Origin: an uncultured Pelagibacteraceae bacterium
GTDB taxonomy: Bacteria > Pseudomonadota > Alphaproteobacteria > Pelagibacterales > Pelagibacteraceae
DNA: 64,000 nt
Assembly (NCBI GenBank): GCA_902587145.1
Contig: CACIKD010000002.1
Coordinates: forward strand, 1 to 64,000
Reading direction: 5' to 3'
Below the pieces are notes generated by a model. The model was not told the origin of the DNA. It searched no databases and saw only the letters and a list, made by a program, of their open reading frames with translations. The translations under genes were made by a program, and so were the position numbers. Positions 61,222-64,000 of this stretch are shown here, piece by piece. The first letter of the stretch is position 1; every line of letters begins with the position of its first letter.

Positions 61222-62145
61222 ATTTTTTTTTATATGATCAATAACATCATCGACTTTTAACTCTGCTAAATTATTGACTGTTAATGTTTTAAAATTTGTA
61301 TTTCCTATATTAACTTTTTTTGCAGTGGTATGACTTCCAAATAATGCAAGTCCATTTTTATTAAGGTGAGAACAAATATGTGCAGGTCCTGTATCATTTG
61401 ACACAATATATTTAGCAGAATTAATTAACGAAATTAAAAAACTTATATTGACTGGTTTATTTTTATCTACAACAAGTTTTGCATTTAGTTTTTTTGCTTC
61501 ATCTATTTCATTAGGACCTGGTGCAACTAAAACAGGATACTTATTTTTATAAATTTCTTTTATTCTAATTATTAATTGAGAAAAATAAGGCCATTTTTTT
61601 TGGACATGTTTTTTTGAACAAAATGGAAAAAGTAAAACATAATCTCCATTTGTATACTGTTTTAAATTTCTAGAAATATCTTTTATGCTCCAATTTAAAT
61701 TAATGGCTTGAGTGTTTTTAGTTAAAACATTGCTTTTTTTCAGCTGCTTTTCCATCCTGGTCAAAACAGAGTCTTCGTCAAAATCTGACAATTTTTCTCC
61801 AATATCAAGAGAAGTTTCTGACGATGACCAAATAGGCTTTTTTAATAAATATTTTTTGTAAAATTTCGTTCTATTTGAATTTTGTAGATCAAATACATGT
61901 GAGAATTCATATCTTTCTAATAATTTTTTTAAATCTTTCAAATAAAACAAGTTCCATCTAGGTAATCTTTTGTCCAAAATTACCCCATCTATGTAAGGAC
62001 ATGATGACATAAATTCTAAATACGGCCTCGAAGTTAAAAGAAGAACTTTGGATGTTGTAAAAGAATTTTTTATGTCTTGAATAGCCCCATTTGCTTGTAT
62101 TAGATCTCCAAGAGATCCGTGCTTTATTATTAAAATATTTGACAT
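61213..62145 (-). CDS. Family 9 glycosyltransferase (heptosyltransferase-like)
   Basis: The track starts at 62184; I use the ATG at 62145 (MSNILIIKHGSLGDLI), the standard GT9 start, giving 310 residues. ILIIKHGSLGDLIQANGAI is the N-terminal GT9 signature; YVLLFPFCSKKHVQKKWP and SNDTGPAHICSHL (donor-site D-x-G-x-x-H) are conserved. The family adds heptose to the LPS inner core. The presence of GT4, GT9 and DUF6165 genes here suggests a second, smaller surface-glycan locus. Confidence 0.9.
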   Translation of the reverse strand: MSNILIIKHGSLGDLIQANGAIQDIKNSFTTSKVLLLTSRPYLEFMSSCPYIDGVILDKRLPRWNLFYLKDLKKLLERYEFSHVFDLQNSNRTKFYKKYLLKKPIWSSSETSLDIGEKLSDFDEDSVLTRMEKQLKKSNVLTKNTQAINLNWSIKDISRNLKQYTNGDYVLLFPFCSKKHVQKKWPYFSQLIIRIKEIYKNKYPVLVAPGPNEIDEAKKLNAKLVVDKNKPVNISFLISLINSAKYIVSNDTGPAHICSHLNKNGLALFGSHTTAKKVNIGNTNFKTLTVNNLAELKVDDVIDHIKKNLD

Positions 62146-62195
62146 AATTTTAACTTTATATAATGAATTAATTAGTATAATCAAAAAAATACTTT

Positions 62196-62591
62196 ATGAA
62201 TACAAAATTAAATCAAATACTAGCTGAGATTTCTGCTGGTGAGCTATTGGATAAAATTACTATTCTTGAGATAAAGATGGAAAAAATAACAGATAGTGAA
62301 AAATTAAAAGATATAAATAAAGAGCTATCTTCGCTTACAAAAACCTCTGATGAAAAAATACCTGATAAAAAAAGAATAGAAGATCTTGTTTTAAATTTAA
62401 AAAAAATAAATCTTAAACTTTGGGATATCGAAGAAAATAAACGTAAAGCAGAAAAAGAGAAAAAATTTGATGAAACTTTCATACAGCTCTCGCGTGATGT
62501 ATATAAATCTAATGATGAGAGAGCAAAAATAAAATTAAAAATTAATGAGATATTGGGTTCAAATATTAAGGAAGTTAAATCTCATTATTAG
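62196..62591 (+). CDS. DUF6165-family protein
   Basis: 131 residues, almost all helical and highly charged. EISAGELLDKITILEIKMEKI at the N-terminus and the C-terminal IQLSRDVYKSNDERAKIKLKIN followed by GSN are the features I recognise of the DUF6165 family. It has no signal or membrane segment; a coiled coil is likely over residues 15-110. The family tends to be found beside glycosyltransferase genes, as here; no function is known. It overlaps the convergent nitrilase gene by four bases. Confidence 0.75.
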   Translation: MNTKLNQILAEISAGELLDKITILEIKMEKITDSEKLKDINKELSSLTKTSDEKIPDKKRIEDLVLNLKKINLKLWDIEENKRKAEKEKKFDETFIQLSRDVYKSNDERAKIKLKINEILGSNIKEVKSHY

Positions 62592-63382
62592 TCAAAACTA
62601 ACACTAGGAATAGTTCTTCTTAATTTAATAGGTTTTTTTGGATCAACAGTTGTAGTGATTACACCTTCGCGTTTACCTAATTCTTTTAAAATTTTTCCGT
62701 CAGGAGACACAATTAAAGAATGTCCGTAAGTTTTTCTTCCATTACAATGTTTACCGGCTTGACCAGGTGCAAAAACGTATGAAAAATTTTCAATAGCTCT
62801 TGCTTTTAACAAAGTATGCCAATGTCTTCTTCCAGTAGTTTCAGTAAAGGCTGAAGGTATACTTAAAAAAATAGCTCCTTTTTTTGACATTTTTCTGTAC
62901 ATATTGGGAAATCTAAGATCATAACAAATCGATAGTCCTAATTTTCCCCATGGAAGACTTACAACTTTAATATTTTTTCCTGCCTTAAAAGTTTTTGACT
63001 CGAAATATTTTTCTGATTTACTCAATTTAGCATCATACATATGAATTTTATCATAAAATGTCTTTATTTTTCCTTTATCGTTAATAAGAACCGATCTATT
63101 TAATAGTTTCTTTTTATTTTTTATTATTAGAGAGCCAATTAAAATCCACTTTTTATATTTTTTCGCTAATCTTTTTATCCCTAAAAGATAGGAGTCTTTA
63201 TTCATTGTTGTAGCAACTTGTAAAAGTTTCTTTTTATTTAACGAGAACTTTGATGATACTTCAGGAGTTATAATTAGATTTGCTTTTTGACTTACTGCTT
63301 TTTTAATAAGTTTTTCACTTCTTTTAAGATTATCTTTAATACAATCGGAAGAGCACATTTGAATGCAAGAAACTCTAAACAT
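62588..63382 (-). CDS. Carbon-nitrogen hydrolase (nitrilase superfamily)
   Basis: 264 residues from the ATG at 63382 (MFRVSCIQM); the track's 63388 is a TTG. The catalytic triad of the superfamily is visible: Glu in LIITPEVSSKF, Lys in FYDKIHMYDA and Cys in SICYDLRFPN (around residue 143). It fits the Nit1/Nit2 or omega-amidase group, which hydrolyses deaminated glutathione or alpha-ketoglutaramate-type amides; a polyamine-related amidase is another possibility, as a spermidine-synthase-like gene lies upstream on the same strand. Confidence 0.9.
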   Translation of the reverse strand: MFRVSCIQMCSSDCIKDNLKRSEKLIKKAVSQKANLIITPEVSSKFSLNKKKLLQVATTMNKDSYLLGIKRLAKKYKKWILIGSLIIKNKKKLLNRSVLINDKGKIKTFYDKIHMYDAKLSKSEKYFESKTFKAGKNIKVVSLPWGKLGLSICYDLRFPNMYRKMSKKGAIFLSIPSAFTETTGRRHWHTLLKARAIENFSYVFAPGQAGKHCNGRKTYGHSLIVSPDGKILKELGKREGVITTTVDPKKPIKLRRTIPSVSFD

Positions 63383-63444
63383 TTGCAAATTCTAGGGAAT
63401 AAATTGATAATATACTAGTATTTTTTATTGTGTAATATTAGGGC

Positions 63445-64000
63445 TTAACGCATCATTGATGATGCAAAATTCCATTTGCAGTCAAAACTTGGTACGTAAG
63501 CGCCTGAAAGTTTTACATTACCAAAATTTTTTTCCAAAACATTACACCATTTTTCTACCTGTTTTGGTTTTTTATCTTGGCTTCCAACTTGTGCTGTGAT
63601 TACGCCACCTTTTTTTAAAATTCTTTTTAAGTTTTTCATATTTTTTTTTGCTAAATCAATACAATATTGGTCATCATTTAAATCTACAAAAATTTTGTCA
63701 TATTTTGAGTCCTCTATTTCTTTTATACTTTTAAATGCATCACCCCAAAATGTTTTTATTTTATTACTCTTTTTTACCTTAGAACAAACTTTTGGAAGGT
63801 GTTTAAAACAAACATCTACAATTTCTGGGTCGAGTTCAAACCAATCAATATAATTAGAGTTGTTTTCTAGACAAGCTCTTGCTACTCCTCCGTCTCCTCC
63901 CCCAATTATAGCAACATTATTATTTTTTTTACTTAGATCATAACTAGATTTAAAAAAATTAGAGCTATAAATTTTTTCATCCTTTTCTGATACTTGAATT
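63445..64000 (-). CDS. Spermidine synthase-like aminopropyltransferase (5' end outside window)
   Basis: Only the last 64 codons are in the ORF track; by hand the frame is open to the right edge (185 codons). It shows the SAM-type fold with NNVAIIGGGDGGVARACL (the GGGDGG nucleotide loop) and DWFELDPEIVDVC (acidic end of strand 2), then GDAFKSIKEIEDSKYDKIFVD and RILKKGGVITAQVGS, all in the order of the SpeE family. The catalytic DxTDP-type motif is replaced by VDLNDDQYC, so the amine acceptor may differ. It transfers an aminopropyl group from decarboxylated SAM if canonical. Confidence 0.8.
   Translation of the reverse strand, partial: IQVSEKDEKIYSSNFFKSSYDLSKKNNNVAIIGGGDGGVARACLENNSNYIDWFELDPEIVDVCFKHLPKVCSKVKKSNKIKTFWGDAFKSIKEIEDSKYDKIFVDLNDDQYCIDLAKKNMKNLKRILKKGGVITAQVGSQDKKPKQVEKWCNVLEKNFGNVKLSGAYVPSFDCKWNFASSMMR

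Overview
The window is strongly AT-rich chromosomal DNA (by eye about 70 percent A+T, not counted) with very tight packing. Most neighbouring genes overlap by 1-20 bases or sit within 10 bases of each other, and there are few RNA genes and no insertion sequences, phage genes or CRISPR. Several traits point to a marine alphaproteobacterium of the SAR11/Pelagibacterales type. These are the streamlined layout, the osmolyte and iron ABC transporters, a Rhizobium-like glycerol ABC transporter (glpSTPQU/V type), class II DAHP synthase, an E-cysteine type Zur and the overall codon choice. This taxonomic call is an inference from gene content, not a database match.

Layout. (1) 1-9.97 kb is nutrient acquisition. 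It holds a Fur-box-controlled ferric iron ABC transporter (fbpA, a small Cys-rich ORF, fbpB, fbpC running off the left edge), a BASS-family sodium symporter, a glycine betaine/proline transporter pair proX-proW without an ATPase gene, and a zinc regulon (zur-znuB-znuC divergent from znuA, with two tandem Zur-like palindromes between them). (2) 9.97-12.42 kb is an Anbu (proteasome-like protease) and circularly permuted ATP-grasp pair, plus a 59-residue ORF. (3) 12.42-21.99 kb is a complete glycerol module read leftwards: gpsA, glpK, substrate-binding protein, two ATPases, two permeases, DUF2160 membrane protein and gap. Together they would carry glycerol to 1,3-bisphosphoglycerate if a triose-phosphate isomerase exists elsewhere. 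(4) 21.99-29.81 kb holds trkH, nadK, tRNA-Leu(UAA) and a surface-polysaccharide cluster (DegT aminotransferase, GT2, FAH-family enzyme, GT8-like, GT17), then a CinA-N protein. (5) 29.8-37.0 kb is a rightward sfsA-map-purB-purC-purS-purQ-purL-bolA-grxD operon. (6) 37.0-46.0 kb is a leftward housekeeping block: rpsD, trmJ-like, cimA, cysS, nadE, class II aroF/G, glmS and a GlmU that has only the acetyltransferase half. (7) 46.1-49.4 kb holds gph, a LysE exporter, and prpB-prpC without prpD. (8) 49.4-52.5 kb is nrdAB behind a pair of NrdR-like boxes. (9) 52.6-64 kb holds a phosphohexomutase, TauE/SafE, dusA, rpoZ, MFS, a 3-hydroxyisobutyrate-dehydrogenase-like enzyme, a PNPOx-like protein, gamma carbonic anhydrase, a thioredoxin-fold protein, GT4, GT9, DUF6165, a nitrilase and the 3' part of a spermidine-synthase-like gene running off the right edge.

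No single region looks like a large unknown defence or mobile system. The most interesting signals are these: the reduced Anbu/ATP-grasp locus with its small partner ORF, the small CxxxCxxC protein inside the iron operon, the mirror-image degeneracy of the two glycerol-transporter ATPases, the half-length GlmU, the doubled Zur operator touching the znuA start codon, and several small or startless ORFs below the cut-off of the ORF track. All translations outside the supplied track were done by hand from the sequence; family assignments rest on recognised motifs, not on searches.
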